A stretch of 64,000 nucleotides of DNA, taken from positions 62,001-126,000 of the forward strand of contig QYAI01000080.1 of NCBI GenBank assembly GCA_003988855.1, read 5' to 3'. The DNA is from Arachnopeziza araneosa (Eukaryota > Ascomycota > Leotiomycetes > Helotiales > Arachnopezizaceae). This document shows positions 11,884 to 23,166 of this stretch, piece by piece; the first letter of the stretch is position 1, and each line of letters starts with the position of its first letter. A model generated the notes under the pieces. It was not told the origin of the DNA and ran no database searches. It saw only the letters and a program-made list of their open reading frames with translations. Both the position numbers and the translations under genes were made by a program.

Positions 11884-12685
11884 TTACAAGATGACTTGCT
11901 CTTCATCAGCGGCCATGGTCATAGTAGCCTCTTCCATGAATATTGCCCCATCCTCGACGAGAATCTTCGCATGCTCCTCGTCTTTGATAAAACCTTCCAC
12001 TAAAGCACGTCTGAGTCAGCACCTTCCTATTGCAGGTCTTTCAAACATAAAGGAGTGAGTCTTTTCGAATGTATCCTTTGAAATAATTTCTCTCAGGAAG
12101 ATGAACACTGGAAAAGAGCTGAAGGGTACTGAGAAACATACTTGCAGCCCAGCTTGGGAAGATCGTCGTTTCGATACCATCGCAGGTCGCAGCGGGAGCT
12201 TTTCCACCAAAGATCTCCACTAATTTGGGAGTGGACTGTTGCGTGACATATTGCTATATTGGCTGGAGTTAGTGAAAGTTCAGAAGACAGCTGGACATCG
12301 CGTTATGAAGACGAAAAGCAAATGTTAGAGGAGGTTAGGCAACGCGTCGCGAACCTACCTGGGTATAGGAAAGGACACCATATCGTGCCATGACGCGAGC
12401 AGACTTGGGACCATGGACTCCGGACCAGTAGCGGGCAAATTCTTCGTGGGAGATGGATTGCTTCTTGTTGATCAGGACGGTTAACTTGACCGGACAAGAA
12501 GCTTGACAATCTTGGCAAGTGAACTTTGATTTGTCTGCGATTGTCTGAATATAGGCAGGGCCGCAGAAGATTATCAAACAAAGAAGGAGGACAACACCAA
12601 CCGTGAAATAGACAATACCATGAGCACCACTGGCATGGGAAAGATCGGAGGCATCCTTTTGTCCCATTGGAAAATGGGACGCCAT
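11884..12685 (-). CDS. EthD-domain protein with an N-terminal membrane helix
   Basis: Three exons on the minus strand: 12685-12359, 12253-12142 and 11999-11884, with all phases kept, 184 residues. The EthD (dimeric alpha/beta barrel) core starts at about residue 76 with VKLTVLINKKQSISHEEFAR, then YWSGVHGPKSARVMARYGVL. It ends with the typical acidic tail (DEEHAKILVEDGAIFMEEAT). EthD proteins are usually ~110-140 residues and soluble; they occur in ether/aromatic degradation and polyketide pathways. Here ~75 extra residues precede the domain and include a membrane helix (IVYFTVGVVLLLCLIIFCGP). The ATG chosen is MASHFPMG. The frame is open further 5', so the start is uncertain and the TM segment could be an unrecognised intron or alternative leader. 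Confidence 0.75.
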
Positions 12686-13105
12686 GTTTTGCTGGTGGAG
12701 TATCGAGAGGATGGCTTGGACAATGGAAGTCGAATTTGTGTCTTTGACAATGAAAATTGAACGTTGCACTTGAAGATTGATACGCAGGAATGACGCGAAA
12801 AAACCAAAGAAGAACAAGTTATTTATCGAAGGATAGATTACTTTTCTTTCGCGTCGCGCCCAAGAATATAGCACCAAGTCGCGTGACTTGAGGTCGCGTA
12901 TATTCAGCGTTCACTTGATGCTTAAGCGACGGAAGTTTTCCGTTAACTTAACTTAGACATTCGGGTTCTATCCGGCTGAGTCAGCAAGCTACCTCCTATA
13001 AAGTCATTGCTTTTCATTCCTCCCTCCCCCCTTTTCCCTCACGCCTTAAGCGAGTGTCGAGTAAAAACACCACCACAACAGTTCCCGCATCGCATATCCA
13101 CGGCA
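12686..13105. other. divergent promoter region, EthD gene and Ldh2-type gene
   Basis: 420 bp between two divergent starts. It contains TTAACTTAACTTAG-like AT-rich repeats near 12940 and a pyrimidine run (CCTCCCTCCCCCCTTTTCCC) just before 13040. Confidence 0.45.
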
Positions 13106-14194
13106 ATGGCTTCAAACGAAACTCAATCCAAACTCCACATCTCATTCTCGTCTGCGGAGCAATTCACGACCCAACTCCTCGTCGCTAACAATGTCCCAGC
13201 TCCAAATGCCACAATCATTGCTCATGCTCTCATCGCCGCTGATCTTCGCGGTATCGACACTCATGGTCTTCTCCGCCTCCCATCTTACCTCAACCGAGTT
13301 CGTGCAGGTGCACTATCTGCAACCGCCTCTCCTATCCTGACGCAAGTCACTCCCTGCGTGGCCTCGATTGACGGCCAAAACGCCTTTGGCCATCTCTCCG
13401 CTCACAAAGGCATTCACGCTGCCTGTGACATGGCCTCTGTCTATGGGATCGGCATGGTCTCTATCGCCCACTCCAACCACTTTGGCATGAGCGCTTGGAT
13501 CTGTAGCGAAGCCATTGATCGAGGGTTTCTCTCTCTTGTATTCACAAACTCTTCTCCAGCCCTACCGGCTTTTGGCGGCAGGGAGAAAATCCTCGGTGTC
13601 TCTCCTCTGGCATGCGGTGCTCCGGGACCGGACCACAGCAGGCATTTCATCCTTGATATGGCACCTAGCATTGCTGCGAGAGGGAAAGTGCATAAAGCAC
13701 TCCGAAGAGGAGAGTCTATCCCTGAAGGATGGGCGCTTGATAAATCTGGGAAAGAAACGACCGATCCAGCTGCTGCGTTAGATGGAGGCGTCATGTTGCC
13801 AATGGGTGGACCGAAAGGGTCGGGTTTAGCGATTATGATGGATGTGTTCTCTGGTGTGCTTTCCGGCTCTGCTTTCGCGGGCAAGGTTCAAGGTCCTTAT
13901 GAGAAAGATGAGGCGTTGAGAGAAGCGGATGTTGGTCATTTTCTCGTAGCTATCAAACCAGATTTGTTTGTTTCGGCTGAGGATTTTAGAAACAGGATGG
14001 GGACGCTGTATGAGAGTGTTACCGGAAGTGTGAAGGCTGATGGGGTGGAGAGAATTTACTTCCCCGGGGAACTGGAATTGCTTTGTGAGGTGGCGAGGAG
14101 GAAATCGGGGATTCCATTTACCGCGTCTGAAGTGGAAAGTCTGAATCAAGAGGCAGAAAAGGCAGGCTCTGAGAAGCTAGTAGTTACAGTCTGA
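13106..14194 (+). CDS. malate/L-lactate dehydrogenase family (Ldh_2/MDH2) oxidoreductase
   Basis: Single exon, 362 residues from ATG 13106. Family hallmarks are present: DLRGIDTHGLLRLPSYLNR (~45-63), the catalytic-His region GMVSIAHSNHFGMSAWICSE, FTNSSPALPAFGGREKILGV, and MLPMGGPKGSGLAIMMDVFS. This NAD(P)-dependent family is unrelated in fold to ordinary malate dehydrogenase. It includes enzymes for malate, L-lactate, sulfolactate, ureidoglycolate and 2,3-diketogulonate; the sequence does not decide among these. No peroxisomal or mitochondrial targeting signal is obvious, so it is probably cytosolic. It is divergent from the EthD gene, and a metabolic link between the two is possible but unproven. 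Confidence 0.92.
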   Translation: MASNETQSKLHISFSSAEQFTTQLLVANNVPAPNATIIAHALIAADLRGIDTHGLLRLPSYLNRVRAGALSATASPILTQVTPCVASIDGQNAFGHLSAHKGIHAACDMASVYGIGMVSIAHSNHFGMSAWICSEAIDRGFLSLVFTNSSPALPAFGGREKILGVSPLACGAPGPDHSRHFILDMAPSIAARGKVHKALRRGESIPEGWALDKSGKETTDPAAALDGGVMLPMGGPKGSGLAIMMDVFSGVLSGSAFAGKVQGPYEKDEALREADVGHFLVAIKPDLFVSAEDFRNRMGTLYESVTGSVKADGVERIYFPGELELLCEVARRKSGIPFTASEVESLNQEAEKAGSEKLVVTV

Positions 14195-14576
14195 GATTCC
14201 TGCGTTGAGTGGCTGCATGTGATTTGCCACGGCCAAAGAAGTGTAAATACATCATATTCTATATTTACTATACAAAACCTGGAAAGCTTCAGGAGTATCT
14301 ACGTACAGCTGACCAAGCTATAATGTATCATGGACCTTGAAAGGCAGACTAAATCTCAACTGGCTGTATGTCACAGGTTTGCTACCACTGTTTTTTCAAT
14401 GATCAAAACGGTTGAAAGTAGAGACAGATCGATGACAACCCCCCTAATCACTCTTCATGGCTTCCAATTCACATTCTCGTGCCGCCGCACCCGAGACACG
14501 GCTCACGAGAGAAAGCGTCACAACACCGTGAACTGCTCCATCCCCAATTTCTTGCTTGCCAGTCCTCAACTTCTCT
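14195..14576. other. intergenic, 3' regions of converging genes
   Basis: Nothing seen beyond short unsupported frames. Confidence 0.4.
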
Positions 14577-15878
14577 CTAATCTTTCCACCCTCTCCTCCG
14601 GCCGATGGCTTTTACAACATACACCAAGCCGAGCAGAACAGGTACCTCAATAAGTGGACCAACAGTAGATGCCAAAGCTTGATCACTGTTGGGACCATAT
14701 GTAGCGACCGCAACAGCAATAGCGAGCTCGAAATTATTGCTAGCTGCTGTAAAACTTTGCGTGGCAGCCAACTTGTATCCAAATCCAAGCTTATAGGTCA
14801 CTAGGAGCGTAAGGAAGAAGATGACCGCAAAATAAACAATTAGTGGGGCTGCAACCCTAATAACGGACACTATTTGGTGCACAACTTGCCGTCCTTGGGA
14901 AGCGAACAGAACTAGAATGGTGAAGAGAAGACCGATGAGCGACCACGGAGCAGCGAGCTTCAGAAAAACATTATCGTACCAATTTGGGCTGGTAAGCTTG
15001 CGTAGACCGAAACGGGTGACGATTGCTGCGCCAAGAGGGATCCCAAGGAAGACGGCTACTGATTTGGCGACCACTTCATACGAGACCTCCGCATCGGCAC
15101 CACTGATAACTCGAAGGAAGAGAATTGCAAGAGGGGCGAAGAGGATCATCTGCAACATGGAATTGATAGCGACGAGGATAGCGCAGTATTCGTTATCCCC
15201 GCCAGCAAGACCCGTCCAGATCAGGACCATGGCGATACACCTTGCAAGGCCAACAAGAATCAAGCCCTCCCGCAGACCTGGTTTGTCAGGGAGGAACGCC
15301 CACGCAAGACCAAGCTGCAATAAATTAGCATTGGCAAGATGAATTGGGCATGGAACATTGGGGAAGAACATACCATGACCAAAGGTGCAACGATCCAATT
15401 AACTACGATGCTGAATCCAATCTGCACCCAGATTTTGCGCTCACGAAAGACGTGATGGAGTGTCTCGTATCTAATCTTACACAGAATTGGATACATCATG
15501 ACGAGCAATCCAATTGCTGGTTACGAGGCGCATGTCAGCAATAGATTCTTGAAAGCAAACAAGCAAATAAGTCTAACCAATTGGGACAGATACACCCACA
15601 AACTTCCCCCTCTGCAGAGCTGGGCCAGTATTAGGGACAAAATTTCCCAGAAGGATGCCAATAACCATGGCCAAGAGGATCCATATCGCAAGAAATCGAT
15701 CCAGCAATCCTAGACTCTTGAATGCAGATACCTTGGATGACGGAATATCGTTTTCTAGACCGTCGTGTGCTTGAAGCTCCTTATCAACCTCTAGAGCTGA
15801 AGACGGGATCTGGTCAGAAAGTGGTTGCTTCTTGCCAGCTAACGCAGGGTCATGAAGTTCATATGGAGTCGAAGACAT
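14577..15878 (-). CDS. ACR3: Acr3-type arsenite efflux transporter
   Basis: Minus strand, three exons: 15878-15578, 15516-15374 and 15314-14577, phases kept, 393 residues, the usual Acr3 size. After a hydrophilic N-terminus come about ten membrane helices (RFLAIWILLAMVIGILLGNF, IAIGLLVMMYPILCKIRYE). The Acr3 signature LVGLARCIAMVLIWTGLAGG follows, with the conserved TM4 cysteine essential for arsenite transport in studied family members. NEYCAILVAINSMLQMILF and ATQSFTAASNNFELAIAV then follow. The protein should export As(OH)3 across the plasma membrane using the proton gradient. No arsenate reductase (Acr2) or methyltransferase gene is adjacent, unlike the yeast ACR cluster. Confidence 0.95.
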
Positions 15879-15977
15879 TTTGTAAATACAGCAGGAAGGG
15901 TGATATGAGAAAGTGTCAGCGTAATATGATAGTGAAGGAAAACAGTCGAGCACGATTCCTGCTCACATATGTATTGA

Positions 15978-16019
15978 AGTAGAAGAGAAGAGAGAAGAGA
16001 GAAGAAAGAGAAGAAAAGA
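15978..16019. repeat. GA-rich (purine) simple repeat upstream of ACR3
   Basis: About 40 bp of AGAAGAG/AGAAAGAG units, 100 bp upstream of the ACR3 start. On the ACR3 sense strand it is a pyrimidine tract of the kind found in fungal promoters. Confidence 0.7.
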
Positions 16020-16489
16020 TAACGTGGATTGCGAATCCACTAGCAGCTAGAGCATTGAGCAGGAGAGACGAGGCGGTCGCTTACTGTTCGCACCCAAGCC
16101 ACCACTGCACATACTCCCTGATTGGGCCAATAAAAACGAAGCAGTGACATCTTCGGCAGATTAAGCGATCAAAACACCCGCTTAAATTTTTCTCCTACTC
16201 ATCGCAACATGTTCATAGGCCGTGTTTATTATTCGTTGAAAATTAGATCCTGACTCAAACCCCATTTTGCATCATTCCACAACTCTCTTATGATTTCCCC
16301 CCGGGCGTGGCAGATCCAGAGTTTCACGTCACTGTCACAAAGCTACCACACCGCATTGCCAATTAGCACTCTGAATCTTCTTCCTCTGCAACAATGGCCA
16401 CAAGCAAACCCAGTGTCAGTGAGCCGATAGCAGAGAAACCATAATATGCCGCCTATCCAGGACCAAAAACCACTACTACAGTCTAATAG

Positions 16490-17035
16490 ACCTTCGGAGA
16501 ACTGACTTCGGGGTCCAGGGATCAAAGGAATCTAAACGATCCAGTACATCAAGCATCCAGTCAAAGGGCTATCAGCCATTCCAGTTCCGTGAGAGAATTT
16601 TTGCAGCTACGTGTCGAAACTGGTAGATATTCAATAAAGCTTGGGGAACTAGAGCTGGAGGAGCCAGAAAGTGATGGCATTCTGTTTAATAGGATAAGAG
16701 AGAAGTATGAGGAAGTACATCATTCCATTCTACTAAAGAATTTTCGTTTCACCAAACCTGATGAAGCCATATTCTTTAAGGTGAGTGGATTCTGCATCTT
16801 CACGTAAACCTCTGCTTAATATTACCTATAGTTTAGAATTGGTGAACATCCGTTTGTATCTCCAATCGAAGGCTCCATCAATCTACCTTTATCCCACCTG
16901 AAGCGGAAGTCTTTGCAGGGAATTACAACAGAGGCTTTATTTCCACGTAGTCCTAGACTGGGAATGCAGTGCAAATGCGAGCAAAAAGGGCTCTTGCCGG
17001 TATTTATCTGCCACCAATACCTGAATCAAAAATGA
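16490..17035 (+). CDS. possible small spliced gene or fragment, unrecognised
   Basis: An open frame from 16490 (after CTAATAG) to 16780 ends at a good GTGAGT donor. TACCTATAG at 16831 restores phase into 16832-17035. The combined reading gives GILFNRIREKYEEVHHSILL and AIFFKFRIG at the junction. The 5' exon is uncertain: an ATG at 16394 could join with a weak GTCAGT donor. The sequence weakly recalls lineage-specific fungal proteins often found beside HET genes, but I cannot name a family. It may be a relic. Confidence 0.35.
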
Positions 17036-17775
17036 GAGCTATGCGTTTACGTACATTTGAGCGCCTGAAATGGATGTGAGATTATTTACCATTAAAATTA
17101 TTTTCCTCGATAACTCTAGCGACGGGAGCTCAGCCAAGAAAGTTCTAGAAGCGATCTCCTAAATTGACTTCCTAAACGGAAGAAAAAGAAACCGCCAAGC
17201 CACGGTGAATCACTCAAATTACATTGTCCAAGTCTGTCAACCTGTGATTGAGATACCCCACATTCATCTCAAATTCCAGCGCACGACCTCACTTTATGCC
17301 GTGTCTTTGTACCTGCAGCATGCTCTCTCGCTCCCTCAGGAACCGATATCTTTCCTCGGCTAACCAACGCAGCAGAGGCAGCCGTTCTCAAGCTCTCCTC
17401 TGTCCACCAATAGTCCTATGATATGACTGACCGAGTTGATTATTTCGAAATCACAAAGTGAACGTCAATTGGCAATTCCACTGCGTATGATCATACGGAG
17501 ATCGATGAGAATCAGGAATCCATTAGTGCTACTTGAAGTCACATCTTCTTGCACATGCACGCGATAATTGTTCGGTGTTGAGATACCCCACGGTAGCAAG
17601 CAGCCCTTAATATTGGAGATTTAGCGTCCATTCAGCTCAATGGTAGTATTTCCATGATTGGGGCCTAAAAATGCACCAAGTTTGCACGTTATGGTTGTAG
17701 GTCCCACAAGGCTACAGCTAAACTGACCTCGACTATCCTACGCCAACAGCGACTGTCCAAACCTGCCTGGTTCAG
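17036..17775. other. intergenic, nothing seen
   Basis: No open frame of note. The motif GAGATACCCCAC occurs twice (about 17250 and 17580), 330 bp apart, as a short direct repeat. Confidence 0.4.
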
Positions 17776-19699
17776 TTAACGATCACTGGCATTCTCGACT
17801 CTCTCTTCCATTGCCACATCTCCCTTCTCCGTGTCACCCTTACCCGTCATGGCTTCAGCAACGCTACCCTTTCCCTCGGTCAACTTCGCACCTTTACGAC
17901 CAATCACATTCCATGGCAAACCGAATAACTCATCCATGCCTTCGAGACTTTTCCCTGCCGTCTCAGGTAGGAAGAACCACACAAAACCCAATCCGAGTAA
18001 TGTGACTGCTGAGAAGAACCAAAATGTGCCGCTGGGACTCAAGCCTGGAGCACCGGAAATTAGCATTAGAGGCACAGCTTTGGAGTTCCCGTATTGGTTG
18101 ACGAAGTGGAAACACATGATGAGGGAGACGCCGATGGAACGGACGCGGAGAGGGAAGATCTCGGCGCCAATGAGGTACTGGATGCTATTCCAACCCAGGG
18201 CCCATCCCACGCCACTGAAGTAGATGAACGCGATGGCTCCTGTACCTGCGTGCTTGGCAGCTTTACTCTGGACTTTGCCGCTCGTAATTGACGGCACGGC
18301 AGTGAGATAGATGGCGATGTAGAGCATAGAGATGAATTGGACAATGATACCGATGGATAAGGAGCGTTTTCGACCGATGAAATCGACGAGGAAGAAGGCG
18401 CAAATAAGGGCAGAGACAAATTTTACGACACCGAAAATAGCGGTTGCGAAGAGCTTTTCTGAGGTTCCTGTCGTGCCTAGGATGGCGAAGAATTGAGGTG
18501 CGTAGATGGTGATGCTTTGCGCGCCAGACCATTGCCCGAGGAGTTGACAACCAAGACCAAGGAGGATGCGGTAGCGATTTGAAGGGAGTAGGAAGAGTTC
18601 TTTTAATGGTCCAAGGAATCCTGATCCAAGAGTTGCTTCTCGCTCACGCTCAATCTGGTCGTGAATGTCGATGAGCTCTGCGCGGCAATATGGATGGTCT
18701 TGAGGGAGTTTGCGAAGCTTCGACATATTGATTGCGGCTTGTTCATCTCTACCGACTTTGGCTAGCCAACGGGGAGACTCTAGGGCGAAGAAGCTCATGA
18801 TCAAGATGATTCCTGCGAAAATAATGTGTAGTATTGTAGCATCGATCCATTGTTTCGAGCTGCTGTTTGAGACATGAAGGGATGTTCCCCAATTTGCAAA
18901 GTATCCGAGCATGATTCCGAGATATACAGAACCACTAAATATGCAGATGCAAAGTCCACGGATACTTCGAGGAGCTGCTTCAGCTAAATAAGTTGGTGCT
19001 ACAACTGTTGTTTGTCCGATTCCGAGGCCCATGATAAATCTTCCGGCTAGGACTTGTCCATAGCTTCCGGCAGAAGTGATATATATGACAACGCCGATGA
19101 TCCAGATAACACATAATTGGCGAGTAGCCCATAAACGTCCTATTTTCTAGTTAGAAGTTGTTCTGGGGACTTGAAATAAACGATGCGAGCCAATATGACA
19201 GCCATTTTATGAGAGTTGGAAATAGGAATTGAAGACAAAATCGAAAATGAGAGGGAGAAGTGAAAATCGGCCATGAAAATACACACCAATCTTGTCGCAA
19301 GCCAAAAATGCAATCAAAGCTCCTCCAACACTGCCGATCTGGACCATAGCCGTGATGTTACCAATCCTGGAAGCGAGTTTATTCTTCTGGCTTTGCGTCA
19401 TGGTAGGTGAGCTGGCAAGATGATATTCTGGCGGCTTTAGCAAAATTTACACCGAGGTGTGACAAGCAATTACCGGAGATAAAGCTCTTTTGTGTGACGG
19501 TGGTACCAATGAGGCCCTCATCCAGCCCTCGAGCTGCTCCCTGCGATTTAAATCAACCTTGAATCTACAAACATTTGATGGAAACTTTTACCATCAAGCC
19601 AAAACAGACAACACTGAAGACCAATCTCCAGTTGAAGGCCTCGCGCGGGGTATCAGCCAGCGCCGCCTTGAACATTCCTGGGCCGACTGGGTTTCCCAT
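17776..19699 (-). CDS. MFS sugar porter, quinate-permease-like
   Basis: Minus strand, four exons: 19699-19592, 19540-19474, 19427-19287 and 19139-17776, phases kept throughout, 559 residues. The start MGNPVGPGMF leads to LVFSVVCFGLMGAARGLDEG, typical of fungal quinate/hexose permeases. Sugar-porter signatures follow: MVQIGSVGGALIAFLACDKI, DKIGRLWATRQ (loop 2-3), ESPRWLAKVGRDEQA (after TM6), DFIGRKRSLSIG (loop 8-9) and PETAGKSLEGMDELFGLPW at the end. The C-terminal tail (~40 residues) is charged and cytosolic. It should import a sugar or quinate-like substrate by proton symport at the plasma membrane. A Zn2Cys6 regulator lies 750 bp upstream on the same strand, suggesting local control. Confidence 0.93.
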
Positions 19700-20452
19700 G
19701 ATGGCGGTTTGGTAGCAGACTCGGGAACGACTCCAACGCTTAGAGATTTGAGAGAAGGCTCGATCACGAATGGAGACAATGAATCAATCCCTGGTCAGTG
19801 GGATGTTGTCATCCTATATACATTCTGGCCCCTCTCCCCGTGAATGTCAGCATTCTCTGTACCACCAACAAGGAGCGTAGCACTTGACAGAAATCTTCCT
19901 GCGTGATACGTCAACGGCGCGATAATCGACCAACCTTCACGGTCCATCTTCGGTACTATGGAAACTTGCGGGCTCGCGGGGTGGCCGATATGCACGAGTC
20001 TCTGGGGGCGGGGGTGGGGTGACACTAAAACGGAGTGCTGATTTGACAATCGCGGGCTTTGAAGGCAACCAGAAGCCAAACTAACATTCTCGACGCTGCA
20101 TGTGTGGCCGTGACAGTGGCATTTATTATTCCGACGAAAATGAGCCGCCTATAACCTATGGGGTTCTCTCTTCGATAACTCTCGACTCCTTATGAATGGC
20201 TTAGTGATGAAGCCTAGACGGTGTTTCGGGTTCTCGGTGGATCGTTCGCTGAGGGAATGAAGCTCGGGATAGTTGGACGCTCAATATCCCTGGAATCAAC
20301 TGTCCAACTGACATAACAGGGTTCTTTTCCGGCATCAAGAAAGCCCTTGATTCGCTGAGCGAATCAAATCGCCATGCGTTCAGTATGAAACGATAGACGG
20401 CTTTTGTCGGGAGAGACGATGGATTCGGGAAGAAAAGCCTTTGGATACAAGG
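19700..20452. other. intergenic between TF 3' end and porter promoter
   Basis: Contains CGG triplets in direct orientation (CGGTCCATCTTCGG near 19940) and a perfect palindrome at 20347-20367. No gene. Confidence 0.5.
20347..20367. promoter_or_regulatory. perfect 10-1-10 palindrome, possible regulator site or hairpin
   Basis: TTGATTCGCT-G-AGCGAATCAA is exactly self-complementary over ten bases per arm. It lies 86 bp after the TF stop codon and ~650 bp upstream of the porter start, so it could act as an operator for the porter or as an RNA hairpin at the TF 3' end. Confidence 0.55.
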
Positions 20453-22911
20453 TTACCCCGCACCCCTGGTAGTGTTGGCGGCGGTGGCTTGTTGGATCTG
20501 GTCATCTGCAAAGTCATTCTCGAGTATAGAAATTTCTTCAAAAGAGTTGTCAAAAAGCCCTTGCATGATGGAGTCAATCTCGAAGCTAAAACTCGCCTCG
20601 TCTGACACCAAGAAAGGACCTGAACTTGAAAATGGGGCAAATGGAGACGTGAATGTCTCGCTGGCAGTAGCTTGAAGTCTGCTCCCGTTATTTCCCGCTG
20701 AAGGGATATTGAGGGAGTTGATTTGTCCACTCTCATTGTCTGAAATGTAGGTTCGGGAATTCTCAGCGGATTGCACTGGATGAGAGTCCATGTGCCATCT
20801 CACTATCACATTCGACAGCTCATTCAGGATATCTCTTGCCCGCTTTGCATCCGTCCAGTGCTCTGCAATTGCTGCGGAGAGAATAGAAATCGATTTGAGG
20901 TCGGATATTAGAGTCTCTAGCTTCGTGTTACTCGCAATACTTGGGACGTTCCAGATGCAGTATAACATTGTGACAGCTGCCAAGAAAACCGAGTGTATGG
21001 TTGGCCAGCTATACCAAAGTTGGTCAAGCCGATGCAACTCTTCGAAAAGGTGGATAGTCGAGACAGCACTATGGTGGCATATCTTCAGTGAATCTGGTGA
21101 AGGCTTGGGAATGGCTGGACTCGGTCGCATGAGAAGCATGGCTACTTCATGATATCTGATTAAGCTGAGTTTGGTATGAACCATGTTGTGCTGTGGTATT
21201 TGAGCCTCCCATTCTTCCAGTCGTCGCCAAGTATCATTCTGCCATTCCTTTATTTCAGGTATCCGAGGGTATGTGTAGGATGGAGCTCTATGAGAGATAC
21301 TGTTAGCAACATACTTGATCTCTGAATTGAGCTTCGCCAGCTTGAAGAGATGGATGGCGTAAGTGATGGGTGCTCCATTGGATTGCTGGCGGATAGACGC
21401 AATTGATTGGATCAAAGCTGCATCATCAATGTCTTGAGGTAACTAGTCAAATATCAATAGAATTTCAAGTGCACGATGAAATTTTTTGGCATACTTGGAG
21501 TTCACAAGCCTCATCTCTCAATCCTATTGGTCTTCCCATAATTGTGGCTAGGTGTCGATCTATGGAGTAAACGACCCAGAAAATTCTTCTTCGCAACTGT
21601 TGTACGAATAATGACATGTTCTCTCCAACTTTGACTTGTCTCTGTAATCCCAAATCAAGAACCGCAGCAATGCATTGATAGTTGAGGTACCACAAATTGA
21701 GACCAAGTGAGGGGTTATTCATAGCGTATATTTGAAGTAGTAAAAGGCACTGCAAGCCTTCGAGAGATCCTTCGATTGATATTTGGTCAAATAGAGTCAT
21801 TGCTGAAGCACAGTATCCCTCCGCGGAGAGTGGGGTTTTCAATCGGCGCGACAGAATTGTTGTTGAAATGGCGAGCACCATGTAAACTTTGAACTTGCTA
21901 GATGCTGAAGCATTATCATCGTGATAGACAGTCTCCAACGAGCGGTCGTAAGTCGGTTTATGAAGAAATGGGTACTGATATTGTATATTCTCCCAGTATG
22001 CGCTTGATAGCTGAATTCCGTGTTCGAGACTCTGCGGAAGTTTGACGGGTACTATCAGAAACAATTCCTTGGGCAACATTGATATCGAACTGGAGCCATA
22101 TTGGTTCCGACTTCTTGGACGTTTTCGACCAAGACTTGAAAGCACGATATTTGCAAAGGAGTAACCGCTCGAAGGCCCAACGTAACGTTGATCTTGGCCG
22201 CCTGTGACGGAAACCAGTCCAATCTCGTGTTCATGCTCAGGCTCATCGTTCAAAACAGGAGATCTATAAGATTTCATAAATTCGTAAGCTGAGGGAATTG
22301 TATAAGCCTCGACAAAGGATATGTTGTGAGTCACGAATTCCGTCGGAGGGATACTCACGGATCCAGTATTTGCTGTAATTCGTTATCAGGAAGACCTAAA
22401 CTCATTGGACCAGTAACATCATGGCTTTCCTGGCCTTGGTCCTTGTCATTTCCATTCATGTCAGCAAGCTTTGAGGCTTCATCTGACAGTTTTGGACCAT
22501 CGTCAAGATCAATCTCAGGGCACTTTTCGGAGATGACATCTTCCAGCCATCTGATACGAGCCCTAAGACTTGCGATAAATCTATAAAAGCTCGATATCTG
22601 TCATTTTATAAATTCCGGGGTTTGGTAACTTACGTTTTCGTACTCGCATCTTGAAGTCTACTAGTCTGGACGCATTCGGACCCTGCCTTGAGACATGAGG
22701 AGCATGGTGCTGTTCTATCGCACTGTTAGAAATTAGCACAGAGGAATCAACAATTTGAGTTTATCAAACACATTTGTGGAATCAAACATGACGAAAGTGG
22801 AGGTACCTTGATCTTTCGTCGTTGACATCTCAGACATGCGGCTTCGACCCGCCGGCTGTGACGGGAAGTTCTCCGAGACGAAGACTCTTCAGCGACGGGA
22901 TTGGGTTCCAT
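20453..22911 (-). CDS. Zn2Cys6 fungal transcription factor
   Basis: Minus strand, five exons: 22911-22807, 22722-22634, 22580-22359, 22263-21495 and 21442-20453. All phases fit and the product is 724 residues. The binuclear zinc cluster spans the first intron: AACLRCQRRKIK then CDRTAPCSSCLKAGSEC, giving C-x2-C-x6-C...C-x2-C-x6-C. A linker and short coiled coil follow (SLRARIRWLEDVISEK). The fungal_trans (middle homology) region runs from about residue 240, with YPFLHKPTYD, GYCASAMTLFDQI, RRRIFWVVYSIDRHLATIMG and GRPIGLRDEACELQLPQDID. The C-terminus is acidic and Ser-rich, a likely activation region. It is divergent from the Dabb gene over 255 bp and is the natural candidate regulator of its neighbours. 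Confidence 0.94.
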
Positions 22912-23166
22912 GACAAAATTATTTCTAAACACAATAGATATGATGAGGTTTAATTTTGAGTGGTTGCAAGAAGTGGGGATAGATATCAGGAGAGGAAAAA
23001 AAATGGTGAGAAGGAAAGAGCGGCCGCGGATACATCCCGCCGGCCGCTCTGGGTTAACGGGAAACTTCCCGCTTCGTCGCTTTAAATCCTCTCACACCCA
23101 AAGGAGCTTTAAATATATATATACGATAGCATACTATCTAATCTATCTTTCAACAAGTTCCACAAA
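22912..23166. promoter_or_regulatory. bidirectional promoter, TF and Dabb genes
   Basis: 255 bp between two divergent start codons. It holds the inverted repeats at 23018-23071 and an ATATATATATA run at 23113-23123, about 45 bp before the Dabb ATG, in the position of a TATA element. Confidence 0.7.
23018..23071. promoter_or_regulatory. CGG/CCG inverted repeat and a second palindrome, probable Zn2Cys6 binding sites
   Basis: GAGCGGCCGCGG (23018-23029) is mirrored by CCGCCGGCCGCTC (23037-23049) with a 7-bp spacer and one unpaired base. CGGGAA-AC-TTCCCG (23058-23071) is a second inverted repeat with 6-bp arms. Zn2Cys6 dimers typically bind paired CGG triplets at fixed spacing, so an autoregulated, shared operator is a reasonable inference. 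Confidence 0.6.
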
